From: Bacteroidales bacterium
GTDB taxonomy: Bacteria; Bacteroidota; Bacteroidia; Bacteroidales; Muribaculaceae
Reading direction: 5' to 3'
DNA length: 64,000 nt
NCBI GenBank assembly: GCA_022009815.1
Contig: CP091725.1
Location: 2,604,001 to 2,668,000, forward strand
Shown: positions 19,528 through 28,899 of the stretch, piece by piece
Numbering within the stretch: the first letter of the stretch is position 1
How the letters are laid out: every line of letters begins with the position of its first letter
The notes under the pieces: model-generated
Database searches by the model: none
What the model was told of the DNA's origin: nothing
What the model saw: the letters and a program-made list of their open reading frames with translations, nothing else
Position numbers and translations under genes: made by a program

Positions 19528-20274
19528 ATGAAATTATTGGAAGGAAAAGTTGCACTCATCACAGGTGCAGCAAGAGGTATCGGAAAAGCAATTGCATTGA
19601 AGTTCGCTTCTGAGGGTTGCGACATCGCGTTCACCGACCTGGTAATCGACGAAAACGGAAAGAAAACAGAAGAAGAAATAGCAGCTTTCGGCGTAAAGGC
19701 TAAAGGTTACGCCTCAAACGCAGCCGACTTCGAGGCTTGCCACAACGTGGTGGCTGAAGTGGTGAAGGACTTCGGCCGTCTCGACATCCTCGTAAACAAC
19801 GCCGGCATCACAAAAGACGGCTTGATGATGCGTATGTCGGAGGCTCAATGGGACGCTGTGATCGGCGTCAACCTGAAGTCTGCGTTCAACTTCGTTCACG
19901 CGGTGACTCCAGTGATGATGCGCCAGCGCACAGGCTCTATCATCAACATGGCATCGGTTGTTGGCGTACACGGCAACGCCGGTCAGGCAAACTACTCTGC
20001 ATCAAAGGCCGGCATGATCGGCTTGGCTAAGTCGGTGGCTCAGGAGCTCGGCTCCCGCGGCATCCGCGCCAACGCAATCGCTCCTGGCTTCATCATCACC
20101 GACATGACTGCCAAACTCTCTGACGAAATCAAGGAAGAATGGTGCAAGAAAATTCCATTGCGCCGCGGCGGTACTCCGGAGGACGTTGCAAACATCGCCA
20201 CATTCCTCGCTTCCGACATGTCTTCTTACGTGTCGGGACAGGTTATCCAAGTGGACGGCGGCATGAACATGTAG
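19528..20274 (+). CDS. fabG: 3-oxoacyl-[acyl-carrier-protein] reductase
   Basis: Short-chain dehydrogenase/reductase reducing beta-ketoacyl-ACP with NADPH in type II fatty acid synthesis, in the cytoplasm. Cofactor motif TGAARGIG near residue 12, NNAG near 90, catalytic Ser in INMASVVG near 139, YSASKAGM (Tyr-x-x-x-Lys) near 153, and IAPGFIITDM. The ending QVIQVDGGMNM is typical of FabG. 248 residues, intact. A strong terminator follows. Confidence 0.92.
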   Translation: MKLLEGKVALITGAARGIGKAIALKFASEGCDIAFTDLVIDENGKKTEEEIAAFGVKAKGYASNAADFEACHNVVAEVVKDFGRLDILVNNAGITKDGLMMRMSEAQWDAVIGVNLKSAFNFVHAVTPVMMRQRTGSIINMASVVGVHGNAGQANYSASKAGMIGLAKSVAQELGSRGIRANAIAPGFIITDMTAKLSDEIKEEWCKKIPLRRGGTPEDVANIATFLASDMSSYVSGQVIQVDGGMNM

Positions 20275-20300
20275 CAGCATCCGAAACCTACGTTATAGAA

Positions 20301-20324
20301 AAACCGGAACAGCAGTTCCGGTTT
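20301..20324 (+). terminator. Terminator after fabG
   Basis: AAACCGGAAC, four-base loop, exact complement, then eight T. Confidence 0.85.
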
Positions 20325-20364
20325 TTTTTGTTTTGCGCAGACGCCAAGTTTCACTATTTATATG

Positions 20365-20372
20365 TAAATTTG
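20365..20372 (+). promoter_or_regulatory. Bacteroidota -7 promoter element for the membrane HTH gene
   Basis: TAAATTTG followed by C, 24 bases before the ATG at 20397. Confidence 0.6.
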
Positions 20373-20396
20373 CGCGATTATTTATCATTCTGAAAA

Positions 20397-21500
20397 ATGG
20401 AACACAATCTGTCGAACATCCAATTATACGCCTACGCCTGCCTGATTTTCATCATCACCGGCGTTGTCTGCGGAATTGTCAGATGGAATCACATGTGCCG
20501 TCCGTTCAACGAAAATGGCGACTTCCACTACCCTGCCCGCCGCCTGGTGTCGTTCTTCTACATCGCCATCGCGCTTGAATTCCCATACGTTCTGAGTCCG
20601 ACGACTCCCGACTACTGGACATACGTGAAAATTTTCGGCATAATCTTCTATCCCGTCTGTATGACAACCCTGTTCAGCAGCTACTTCTTTCGGAAACGGC
20701 TGCGCGACAGCATTCTGCTGAAAACATATCTATTCTCTGCATTTGCATTGCTCCTGTCGCTGCTCGCAATAGCTCTGACAATGGGCGGACACGTCCTGAC
20801 CGACGCCGGAACGCCTCTGATGGCTGCGATGGGCGGCTTCAGCCTGCTGTTCTCAACGCTGTCGGTGCACATCACCAACCAGCTGAAACGCACCATCGAC
20901 AAATTCAACACCGACAACTACTCAAACGTGGAGGACTTCCCCTACAGATTCGCCCAACTGGTGCTCTACCTGCCGCTCTGCTGGATTGCACTGATGTGGG
21001 CTGTGTTTGTCTCCGACAGCCGTTGGTGCAAACTCGCCGTCGACCTCATCACGTCGGCAGCGATGATCTACATGCTGTGCATAATCCTGCACCCGCAACA
21101 GCTGTTTACAAACAAACAGGAGCCCGACCCGGCAAACGACGGCAGCAAGGACACCGCCACGACCGATTCACCGTCGGAAATAGACGCCATCGGGAACGAA
21201 GTGCTGTCAATAATACTCCGCCGCTACCGCGAGCCGCATCTGCAGAAATCGGAAGTGCTGTCGGAAATCCCGAAAGGCAAAGTCAACGCCGCAAGCAAAT
21301 ACATAACCCAACTGGGATACTACAACCTCGTGAACATGTTCCGCCTGCAGCACGCCGCCCTCTACAAGGAGGCGCATCCGGCGGCAAAACAGGAGGAAAT
21401 TGCCGAAGAGTCGGGATTCTCGTCGCGCACGGCATACTACAAGGCGCGCAAAAGCGTGGCGGCAATCGACGACAAAATCGTGAAGTGTGTGAAACTTTAA
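20397..21500 (+). CDS. Membrane-anchored helix-turn-helix (AraC-like) regulator
   Basis: 367 residues. The first 230 or so contain six or seven hydrophobic helices (for example YAYACLIFIITGVVCGIV and FALLLSLLAIALTM). An acidic, proline/threonine-rich linker follows, then a C-terminal region with an AraC-family-like HTH signature (EEIAEESGFSSRTAYYKARK near 329-350). The arrangement matches Bacteroidales membrane-bound HTH proteins thought to couple membrane sensing to transcription. The first HTH of the usual AraC pair is poorly conserved. The target is unknown; rarA follows 15 bases later. Confidence 0.75.
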   Translation: MEHNLSNIQLYAYACLIFIITGVVCGIVRWNHMCRPFNENGDFHYPARRLVSFFYIAIALEFPYVLSPTTPDYWTYVKIFGIIFYPVCMTTLFSSYFFRKRLRDSILLKTYLFSAFALLLSLLAIALTMGGHVLTDAGTPLMAAMGGFSLLFSTLSVHITNQLKRTIDKFNTDNYSNVEDFPYRFAQLVLYLPLCWIALMWAVFVSDSRWCKLAVDLITSAAMIYMLCIILHPQQLFTNKQEPDPANDGSKDTATTDSPSEIDAIGNEVLSIILRRYREPHLQKSEVLSEIPKGKVNAASKYITQLGYYNLVNMFRLQHAALYKEAHPAAKQEEIAEESGFSSRTAYYKARKSVAAIDDKIVKCVKL

Positions 21501-21515
21501 ACCCGTTGTACAGAC

Positions 21516-22796
21516 ATGACTTTCGAACCTTTAGCAGAACGCTTGCGACCGAAGTCGCTCGATGAATATATCGGACAGAAACACCTCGTCGGAGAAGGAT
21601 GCATACTCCGCAAGATGATTGAGTCGGGACACATCTCCTCTTTCATCCTGTGGGGACCTCCGGGCGTGGGAAAGACCACACTCGCCAAGATTATCGCCTC
21701 TCAGGTGCAGGCTCCGTTCTACACGCTCTCTGCCGTGCATTCCGGAGTAAAGGACGTGCGCGACGTGCTGACGCTATGCAAACGCGACGCCTCGAGCATG
21801 TTCAGCCAGCACCGCCCAATCCTTTTCATCGACGAAATCCACCGCTTCAACAAGTCGCAACAGGACTCGCTGCTTGCCGCCGTGGAAACAGGCACAGCCA
21901 CGCTGATTGGCGCCACCACCGAGAACCCATCGTTTGAAATCATTCGCCCGCTGCTGTCGAGAGCGCAGGTCTACGTGCTGAAGCCGCTGACAGACACTGA
22001 CTTGAACGAACTGCTGCATCGCGCCATCACATGCGACAGCGAGCTGAAGCAACGCAAGGTGGAGGTGGTCGAGACCGAAGCACTGTTCCGCTTTGCCGGA
22101 GGCGACGCCCGCAAGATGCTCAACATCCTCGACCTGCTGAGCCAGTCGGTGGGCGACGACGAGCCTATCGTGGTGCGCAACGACATCGTCACCGAACGGC
22201 TGCAACAGAACCCATTGGCATACGACAAAGGCGGAGAGATGCACTACGACATAGTCTCGGCATTCATCAAGAGCATACGCGGAAGCAATCCCGACGCCGC
22301 GGTCTACTGGCTTGCCCGAATGATTGCAGGCGGCGAGGATCCGGCATTCATCGCCCGTAGACTGGTCATCTCAGCTGCCGAGGACATCGGACTTGCCAAT
22401 CCAAACGCACTGCTGCTCGCAAACGCCACCTTCGACGCCCTGCAGAAAATCGGCTGGCCGGAAGGACGCATAATCCTCTCGGAATGTGTCGTGTATCTCG
22501 CCACATCGCCCAAAAGCAACTCTGCATACAACGCCATCAACGAGGCGCTGGAGTTTGTCGACCAAACGGGCAACCTGCCTGTGCCGCTGCATCTGCGCAA
22601 CGCTCCGACAAAACTGATGAAAGAGATGGGCTACGGCGCCGACTACAAATATCCGCACTCCTATCCCGGAAATTTTGTGGAACAGGACTATCTGCCTCAC
22701 GAAATCAGAGACAAAAAGTTCTGGAACGCCTGCCAAAATCCGCAGGAAGCAAGAATGACGGAAAGAATGGATGCTTTATGGAGTAAACATAAATAA
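21516..22796 (+). CDS. rarA: Replication-associated recombination protein A (RarA/MgsA AAA+ ATPase)
   Basis: Clamp-loader-like AAA+ ATPase acting at stalled replication forks. The family-typical N-terminus is PLAERLRPKSLDEYIGQKHL. Walker A is GPPGVGKTTL near residue 47, Walker B FIDEIHRFN near 104, sensor 1 GATTENPSFE and arginine finger LLSRAQVY. The C-terminal MgsA domain has HYDIVSAFIKSIRGSNPDAA and ARRLVISAAEDIGLANP. 426 residues, intact. Confidence 0.94.
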   Translation: MTFEPLAERLRPKSLDEYIGQKHLVGEGCILRKMIESGHISSFILWGPPGVGKTTLAKIIASQVQAPFYTLSAVHSGVKDVRDVLTLCKRDASSMFSQHRPILFIDEIHRFNKSQQDSLLAAVETGTATLIGATTENPSFEIIRPLLSRAQVYVLKPLTDTDLNELLHRAITCDSELKQRKVEVVETEALFRFAGGDARKMLNILDLLSQSVGDDEPIVVRNDIVTERLQQNPLAYDKGGEMHYDIVSAFIKSIRGSNPDAAVYWLARMIAGGEDPAFIARRLVISAAEDIGLANPNALLLANATFDALQKIGWPEGRIILSECVVYLATSPKSNSAYNAINEALEFVDQTGNLPVPLHLRNAPTKLMKEMGYGADYKYPHSYPGNFVEQDYLPHEIRDKKFWNACQNPQEARMTERMDALWSKHK

Positions 22797-22820
22797 AGAA
22801 ACAAAAAATATAAAACTACT

Positions 22821-24011
22821 ATGCTTACAAAGAAAATAACAGACGGTATATATTATGTAGGTGCAAACGACCGCACCACAACAAGATTCGAGGGATTGTG
22901 GCCGCTGCCCTACGGAGTGTCGTACAACTCCTACCTTGTGGCTGGCAACGACAAAACCGCAATCATCGACGGCGTGGAAATATCCCACGCTTTCGAGCAG
23001 ATTGCCCAAATCAAGAAAATCCTGCACGACAACGCTCCCGACTATCTCATCGTCAACCACATGGAGCCTGACCACACCGGTGCCGTGCAGACACTGCGCG
23101 CCGCGTTTCCCAACCTGACAATCGTGGGCAACGCAAAGACAATCGACATGCTCAAAGGATACTACGGCATCTGCGACGGCACGCTGACCGTGGCAGACGG
23201 CGACACCATCGACCTCGGTGGCAAGACTCTGAAATTCGCGCTCACTCCGATGGTGCATTGGCCTGAGACTATGATGACCTACGCCGTAGAAAACAAAACC
23301 CTGTTCTCTGGCGACGCCTTCGGTTGCTTCGGAGCCCTCAACGGAGGCATCATCGATGAAGAGATGGACACTTCTCTATATTTCCCCGAAATGACCCGCT
23401 ACTACTCAAACATCGTCGGAAAATACGGACTCCCCGTACAGAAAGCACTGCAGAAACTGAGCGGTGTGGCAGTGGACTACATCTGCTCGACTCACGGCCC
23501 GGTATGGCACCGACAAGCCACGGAAGTGATAGGCATCTACGACCGCCTCAGCAAAGGCGAAAGCGAGAACGGAGTGGTAATAGCATACGCCTCAATGTAC
23601 GGGCACACCGAAGAGATGGTCGAGGCATTCGCCCGCATGCTCGCTGAAGAAGGAGTCAGAAACATCCGCATCCACAACGTTTCATATGCCGACGAGTCGT
23701 TTGTCATCAGCGACATCTACAAATACAAAGGGCTTGTCATCGCATCGCCAACCTACAACGGCTCTGTCTTCCCCCGCATCGACTCCCTGCTTAAGTCGCT
23801 CGCGCTGCGAGGCGTAGGAGGCAAAGTGTTTGCGCGCCTCGGGTCGTTCACATGGGCAGGTGCCGCCACCAAGACCATCGACAGCATGACAGAGAAGCTG
23901 AAACTCACCGTCGTCGGCAACCCCGTGGAGATGAAACAAAGCTGCACAGCCGACACCGTCGAGGCCTGCCGAGCACTTGCCAAAGAATTTGCAGAAGCAC
24001 TCAAAGCGTAA
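22821..24011 (+). CDS. FprA family A-type flavoprotein (flavodiiron protein)
   Basis: Reduces O2 (or NO) to water (or N2O), protecting anaerobic enzymes. The N-terminal metallo-beta-lactamase-like domain has diiron ligands HMEPDHTG near residue 78, FSGDAFG near 167 and STHGPVW near 223. The C-terminal flavodoxin domain starts VIAYASMYGHTEEM near 255 for FMN. At 396 residues there is no rubredoxin extension, so an external electron donor is needed. It fits an anaerobic gut lifestyle. The gene is intact. Confidence 0.92.
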   Translation: MLTKKITDGIYYVGANDRTTTRFEGLWPLPYGVSYNSYLVAGNDKTAIIDGVEISHAFEQIAQIKKILHDNAPDYLIVNHMEPDHTGAVQTLRAAFPNLTIVGNAKTIDMLKGYYGICDGTLTVADGDTIDLGGKTLKFALTPMVHWPETMMTYAVENKTLFSGDAFGCFGALNGGIIDEEMDTSLYFPEMTRYYSNIVGKYGLPVQKALQKLSGVAVDYICSTHGPVWHRQATEVIGIYDRLSKGESENGVVIAYASMYGHTEEMVEAFARMLAEEGVRNIRIHNVSYADESFVISDIYKYKGLVIASPTYNGSVFPRIDSLLKSLALRGVGGKVFARLGSFTWAGAATKTIDSMTEKLKLTVVGNPVEMKQSCTADTVEACRALAKEFAEALKA

Positions 24012-24061
24012 TCCTTTGAGATTTCCCATATTTTGACTACTTTGCAAAAATTATCTAACTT

Positions 24062-25171
24062 ATGGCAGAATCTACACTTTTGAGCAGACTTGACGGCATC
24101 GACGCCCGCTTTGAGGAGGTAAGTCTACTGATTACCGACCCATCGGTTATCAGCGACATGAAGCGCTTTGTCAAGCTTACCAAAGAATATAAAGACCTTG
24201 AGAAGCTGACCAAGGTCACTTCTAAATACAAACAAATGCTGCGCGACATCGAGGAGGCACGCGAAGTGCTCGACACCGAGACCGACCCCGATATGCGAGA
24301 ACTGGCAAAAGAAGACCTTGACGCCAACACCGCCGCCCTTCCGGAAATCGAGGAAGAAATCAAACTGTTGCTTATCCCTGAGGATCCAGAAGACGACAAA
24401 AACGTGATTCTTGAAATCAGAGGCGGCACTGGTGGTGACGAAGCCGCCATCTTTGCAGGCGACCTTTTCCGAATGTATGCAAAATACTGCGAGACAAAAG
24501 GCTGGAAGATGGAGATTATGAGCTTCAGCGAAGGCTCAGCCGGCGGATACAAGGAAATAATCTGCTCAGTAAGTGGAGAGAAGGTCTACGGCACGCTGAA
24601 ATACGAGTCGGGCGTACACCGCGTACAGCGCGTGCCAGCGACGGAGACTCAAGGCCGCGTACACACATCGGCGGCTTCGGTTGCCGTGCTGCCAGAGGCT
24701 GAACCATTCGACGTGGAAATCAACGAAGGCGAAATCAAGTGGGATACGTTCCGAAGCGGCGGTGCCGGCGGACAGAACGTGAACAAAGTAGAGTCGGGCG
24801 TGCGCCTGCGCTACAACTGGAAGAACCCCAACACCGGTGTTGTGGAGGAAATCCTCATCGAATGTACGGAAACGCGCGACCAGCCCAAAAACAAGGAACG
24901 CGCCCTCGCCCGTCTGCGCACGTTCATCTACGACAAAGAACATCAGAAATACGTTGACGACATCGCGTCGCGACGCAAGACAATGGTGTCGACAGGCGAC
25001 CGCTCCGCTAAAATCCGCACCTACAACTATCCGCAAGGACGAATCACGGACCACCGAATCAACTACACCATCTACAACCTTGCGGCGTTTATGGACGGCG
25101 ACATCCAAGACTGCATCGACAATCTGATTATCGCCGAAAACGCAGAGAAACTGAAAGAGACAGAATTGTAA
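24062..25171 (+). CDS. prfA: Peptide chain release factor 1
   Basis: Recognises UAA/UAG stop codons and triggers peptide release. The class-specific tripeptide PAT is in RVPATETQGRVH, the catalytic GGQ in SGGAGGQNVNKVESGVR, and the coiled N-terminal domain covers residues 1-100. 369 residues, intact. TACTTTGC about 25 bases upstream may be a promoter element one base short of the consensus. pyrF follows 17 bases downstream. Confidence 0.96.
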   Translation: MAESTLLSRLDGIDARFEEVSLLITDPSVISDMKRFVKLTKEYKDLEKLTKVTSKYKQMLRDIEEAREVLDTETDPDMRELAKEDLDANTAALPEIEEEIKLLLIPEDPEDDKNVILEIRGGTGGDEAAIFAGDLFRMYAKYCETKGWKMEIMSFSEGSAGGYKEIICSVSGEKVYGTLKYESGVHRVQRVPATETQGRVHTSAASVAVLPEAEPFDVEINEGEIKWDTFRSGGAGGQNVNKVESGVRLRYNWKNPNTGVVEEILIECTETRDQPKNKERALARLRTFIYDKEHQKYVDDIASRRKTMVSTGDRSAKIRTYNYPQGRITDHRINYTIYNLAAFMDGDIQDCIDNLIIAENAEKLKETEL

Positions 25172-25188
25172 AAATCAGATACGAAACA

Positions 25189-26018
25189 ATGACAAGAAAA
25201 GAACTGCTTGACAACATCCGCCGCAAGAAATCATTTCTTTGCGTAGGCCTTGACACTGACATCAAGAAAATCCCGGAGCATCTGAAAAACGACGCCGATG
25301 CGATTTTCAAGTTCAACAAAGCAATAATCGACGCCACTGCTCCTTACTGCGTGGCATACAAGCCAAACCTCGCATTCTATGAATGCTTCGGCATCGAAGG
25401 CTGGACCGCTTTGGAAAAGACAATAAAGTATCTGAAACAAAACTATCCCGACCAGTTCATCATCGCCGACGCAAAACGCGGCGACATCGGCAACACCTCC
25501 GCCATGTATGCCCGCAGCTTCTTCGAGCATCTTGATGTTGACGCCATCACCGTAGCTCCATACATGGGCGAAGACAGCATTTCCCCATTCTACGGCTACG
25601 AAGGAAAATGGGTAATCGTTTTGGGTCTCACATCAAACAAAGGCTCGCACGACTTCCAACTCACCGAGGATGCCGACGGCACTCCTCTGTACCAGAACGT
25701 GATGAGCAAAGTGTCTTCATGGGGAACAAGCGACAACACGATGTTTGTTGTCGGCGCCACACAAGGCAAAATGTTTGAAGAGGTGCGCCGTGTAGTCCCC
25801 GACAAGTTTCTACTTGTGCCTGGTGTCGGAGCCCAGGGCGGAAGCCTTGAGGAAGTTGCACGCTACGGCATGACCGACGACTGCGGTCTGCTCGTAAACT
25901 CCTCACGCGGCATCATCTACGCCTCGACCGGAGAAGATTTCGCCACCGTTGCCGGACAGAAAGCAAAGAACTGCAAGTGCAAATGGAACAGCTGCTTGCA
26001 GACAAAGGCATTATTTAA
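25189..26018 (+). CDS. pyrF: Orotidine 5'-phosphate decarboxylase, type 2 (frameshifted 3' end)
   Basis: Last step of de novo UMP synthesis, in the cytoplasm. It has the long-form signature FLCVGLDTDIKKIP, the catalytic D-x-K-x-x-D block DAKRGDIGNTSAMYA near residue 92, and phosphate-binding VPGVGAQGG and SSRGIIYAS. The read frame drifts after VAGQKAK into a Cys/Lys-rich tail. One A added at 25965-25967 restores KELQVQMEQLLADKGII and a stop at 26018, about 276 residues. Confidence 0.93.
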
Positions 26019-26071
26019 CCCCGACAACAAACTTTAATACGGAAATAATTCTGTATTCAAAAATCTTTAAC

Positions 26072-26079
26072 TAACTTTG
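26072..26079 (+). promoter_or_regulatory. Bacteroidota -7 promoter element for pgk
   Basis: TAACTTTG followed by C, 44 bases before the pgk ATG. Confidence 0.65.
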
Positions 26080-26123
26080 CACAGTTACAAAGCGAAAATA
26101 TTAACTTATTAATTTTCAATAAA

Positions 26124-27372
26124 ATGACAATCGAACAATACAATTTCGCAGGTAAAAAAGCGATTGTGCGCGTTGACTTCAACGTGCCATTGGACGAAAA
26201 CGGCAAAATCACTGACGACACCCGTATCCGCGGTGCCCTCCCAACTTTGAAAAAAATTCTTGCCGACGGCGGCGCTCTCATAATTATGTCGCATATGGGC
26301 AAGCCTAAAGGCAAAGTAAACGCAAAACTTTCCTTGAGCCAGATTAAGGACGCCGTAGCTGCCGCTTCTCGGCACAGACGTAAAGTTCGCTCCTGACTGC
26401 GCCAAGGCAGCCGACGCCGCAGCAGCTTTGAAACCGGGCGAAGTGCTTCTTCTCGAAAACCTCCGCTTCTATCCTGAAGAGGAAGGCAAGCCTGTTGGCA
26501 TCGACAAAGAAGACCCAGCATACGACGCAGCCAAGAAAGAAATGAAAGAGAGCCAGAAAGAATTCGCAAAAACTCTCGCAAGCTACGCTGACTGCTACGT
26601 TAACGATGCGTTCGGAACTGCACACCGCCGTCACGCTTCAACAGCTGTCATCGCCGACTATTTCGACGCTGACAACAAGATGCTCGGCTACTTGATGGAA
26701 AAAGAAGTTACAGCCGTTGAAAACGTACTCAACAACATCAAGCGTCCGTTTACAGCAATCATGGGTGGTTCGAAAGTTTCTACCAAGATTGGCATCATCG
26801 AAAACCTTATGGACAAGGTTGACAACTTGATTCTCTGCGGAGGTATGACATATACTTTCGCAAAGGCACAAGGCGGCAAGATTGGTGTTTCAATCTGCGA
26901 GGATGACAAGCTCGACCTCGCTCTCGACATCATCAAAAAAGCAAAAGAAAAAGGCGTGAACCTCGTGCTTGGAACTGACTGCGTGGCAGCCGACAAGTTC
27001 AGCAACGATGCCAACACTCAGGTCTGCCCATCAAACGATATCCCAGAAGGTTGGGAAGGTATGGATGCAGGTCCTGCAACACGCGAACTCTTCGCAAACG
27101 CCATCAAGGACGCAAAGACAATCCTCTGGAACGGTCCTGCAGGCGTATTTGAATTCGACAACTTCACAGCCGGCTCACGCGCTATTGCTGACGCTATCGT
27201 AGAGGCAACTGAAAAGGGAGCGTTCTCACTCGTTGGCGGCGGCGACTCTGTTGCCTGCGTAAACAAGTTCGGCTTGGCTGACAAAGTATCGTATGTATCC
27301 ACTGGCGGCGGCGCGCTTCTCGAAGCCATCGAGGGCAAAGTGCTTCCAGGAATCGCAGCCATCAAAGGCTAA
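26124..27372 (+). CDS. pgk: Phosphoglycerate kinase (frameshifted)
   Basis: Glycolytic transfer of phosphate from 1,3-bisphosphoglycerate to ADP. N-terminal domain with VRVDFNVPLDENGKI and SHMGKPKGK; hinge and C-terminal nucleotide domain with MGGSKVSTKIG, WNGPAGVFE and GGGDSVACV. The reading frame breaks near 26365-26368 inside DAVAAA. The continuation LGTDVKFAPDCAKAADAAAA is one frame over, so one surplus T (or two missing bases) is the cause. About 416 residues when repaired. A broken pgk would be hard to tolerate in a glycolytic anaerobe, which supports a sequence error. Confidence 0.95.
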
Positions 27373-27390
27373 TACAGATTAACCGACAAT

Positions 27391-27427
27391 AAAGAAACGT
27401 GCAACCCACACAGTTGCACGTTTCTTT
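27391..27427. terminator. Terminator after pgk
   Basis: Perfect 15-bp stem AAAGAAACGTGCAAC with its complement at 27413-27427, a seven-base loop and flanking A/T runs; works in both directions. Confidence 0.85.
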
Positions 27428-27432
27428 TGTTT

Positions 27433-27469
27433 TTATTTTCTCTTGAACAGCGAAAGATCATATTTTTCA
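27433..27469 (-). pseudogene. Last codons of the gene split by the insertion sequence
   Basis: Joining the minus strand across the element and one target copy gives YRYDEKYDLSLFKRK-stop, the stop codon being at 27433-27435. This piece is the severed tail of the fragment at 28892-29213. Confidence 0.6.
27462..27469. repeat. Target-site duplication, left copy
   Basis: ATTTTTCA, identical to 28892-28899. Eight bases, the size usual for ISL3-type elements. Confidence 0.8.
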
Positions 27470-27483
27470 GGCTCAGTAGAAAT

Positions 27484-28475
27484 TTAGTGGGGATAAGCAA
27501 ATAAATTGGCGATACGGAAAAGAAAGAACTTCTTGTCGGCGACACCTCTGAGATTAGCGCGGAAGAGTTTGATTTTTGCGTTGAAGGACTCGGCCATGGC
27601 ATTGGAGGAACGGTTGTTGTAGAAGTTCAGGATTTCATTGTAGTGCTCATGGAATGTCGCGGCTATGACGTTGAATGAATGGAATCCCGCCTCTTCTACC
27701 TTGTTGTACCATTTGGCCATGGACAGACGAGCGGCATCCTTTATTGTATTCTTTGAGAAAATCATCCTCAAAGAATGGTAAAGTCCATATGCTTTCTTTA
27801 TATCCGGATATTCCTCAAACAATATCGCGGCTCGCTGCTTTTGCCTGTCGGTCCAATCGTTGGCTGACTTGAACAGCAGATAGCGTGAGCGAATAAGCAG
27901 TTCCTTTCTTGTGTCACCGTTATGGTAGCGGAATGGGATATAGTCTTCTCCTTTCAATTTAGCCTCCTCCATCTCGTCATTGGCTTGCTGGATGGCATCC
28001 CAACGGTGCTTTATGCGAAGCTCCTGCACTGCGTCGCAGGCGAGCTTCTGAATGTGGAAACGGTCTATGACGCGGTCGGCTTTGGGAAATGCCGTACGAA
28101 CAATTTCCGCATGGAATCGGACAAATCAAGGGTGATTTCTTCGACTGCAAGGCGTTTTTCCTCGTCAATCCGCCGCAGTGCATCAATCACATCCTCCGAC
28201 TTCGTGCCCGCCACGACGGCGATTAGGGATTTCTCTCTGGTACGTGCGTCCCGGTTGGTCACAAACGTATACAGTTCCCCGTTGGACAGTGAGGATTCAT
28301 CAATGGCGATTCTCGTACCAATGTTGTCCGGAAACAGCAACCACTTGTCCGCATGTTCCAGCTGATCCCAGTCGCGGAAGCCGCTCAGAACCTCCTTGTA
28401 TTGTTTTTCAAACGTATGCCCATCGATATGGTAGAACTCCTCAAGCGTACGGCAGGTCACTGGGGACGTCTCCAT
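27484..28475 (-). CDS. ISAon1 family transposase, catalytic part (frameshifted)
   Basis: DDE transposase resembling the IS204/IS1001/IS1096/IS1165 domain. It begins METSPVTCRTLEEFYHIDGH and has IDESSLSNGELYTFV (first acidic residue), VEEITLDLSDSM (second Asp region), and in the other frame ADRVIDRFHIQKLACDA and SNAMAESFNAKIKLF (Glu-containing last motif). One A missing at 28104-28106 separates the two halves. With it restored, MRKIVRTAFPKADRV is continuous. About 330 residues. Whether the break is real or a sequencing error cannot be told here; errors of the same kind hit core genes. Confidence 0.82.
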
Positions 28476-28827
28476 ACGTCTCTTTTAAAAAAGCTCCAAA
28501 TTCTTTGGAGTAACGCGTGCCTTTGGCTACTATGTCGAGGTCTATCGGAATGCTGAAACTTTTACCCGTGCGCAAGTCCTTCCAACGCCGACGTCTGATC
28601 TTGAGAATCACCTTATGGTCCCGTATGGGAAAGTCTGTAACGTTTGCAACTTCCATAAAGCCTTTGGATTCAAAATGGGCATCATTGCTCAACGCTTTGT
28701 TCATCCTCTCGTCAAGGCTGATGTGGATTTCCGTAGTTGTTTGTGCAATTCCCGTTATCGAGAAGTAATCTAAAATCTCGGTTGGCAGCACCACCTGTGC
28801 CAGTGCCTGTAAGTAATCGTTTTCCAT
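28441..28827 (-). CDS. ISAon1 family transposase N-terminal region protein
   Basis: 128 residues, beginning MENDYLQALAQVVLPTEILD. This is the separately encoded N-terminal protein of ISAon1 elements. It contains RDHKVILKIRRRRWKDLRTG (basic, likely DNA-binding). Its 3' end overlaps the transposase start by 35 bases. A run of six T and four A occurs in the overlap. The transposase frame is +1 relative to this one, and an in-frame stop precedes the transposase ATG, so independent initiation is simplest. Confidence 0.75.
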   Translation of the reverse strand: MENDYLQALAQVVLPTEILDYFSITGIAQTTTEIHISLDERMNKALSNDAHFESKGFMEVANVTDFPIRDHKVILKIRRRRWKDLRTGKSFSIPIDLDIVAKGTRYSKEFGAFLKETYGDVPSDLPYA

Positions 28828-28891
28828 ACCGCAAAGTTCGGCATAACATTTGGATGCCTAAAATTTATCCCCACTAAATTTCTACTGACCC

Positions 28892-28899
28892 ATTTTTCA
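28892..28899. repeat. Target-site duplication, right copy
   Basis: ATTTTTCA, matching 27462-27469. Confidence 0.8.

Larger units (their letters stand above)
27470..28891 (-). mobile_element. ISAon1-type (ISL3-related) insertion sequence
   Basis: A 1422-bp element bounded by terminal inverted repeats of 27 bases with one mismatch (third position); the inner 24 bases are identical (27473-27496 and 28865-28888, beginning TCAGTAGAAATTTAG). It is flanked by eight-base duplications ATTTTTCA. It carries two overlapping minus-strand genes: a 128-residue N-terminal-region protein and a DDE transposase. The transposase stop codon lies inside the left inverted repeat. Intact ends and exact target duplications indicate a recent insertion. 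Confidence 0.9.

Noticed and set aside
26124..27372. Two separate genes or a true pgk pseudogene
   Set aside because: Both halves are strictly conserved and one base rejoins them; loss of pgk would be hard to survive for a glycolytic anaerobe.
28441..28500. Programmed -1 frameshift joining the two IS genes
   Set aside because: The downstream gene is in the +1 frame and a -1 slip at the run reaches a stop quickly; kept only as a finding about phase.
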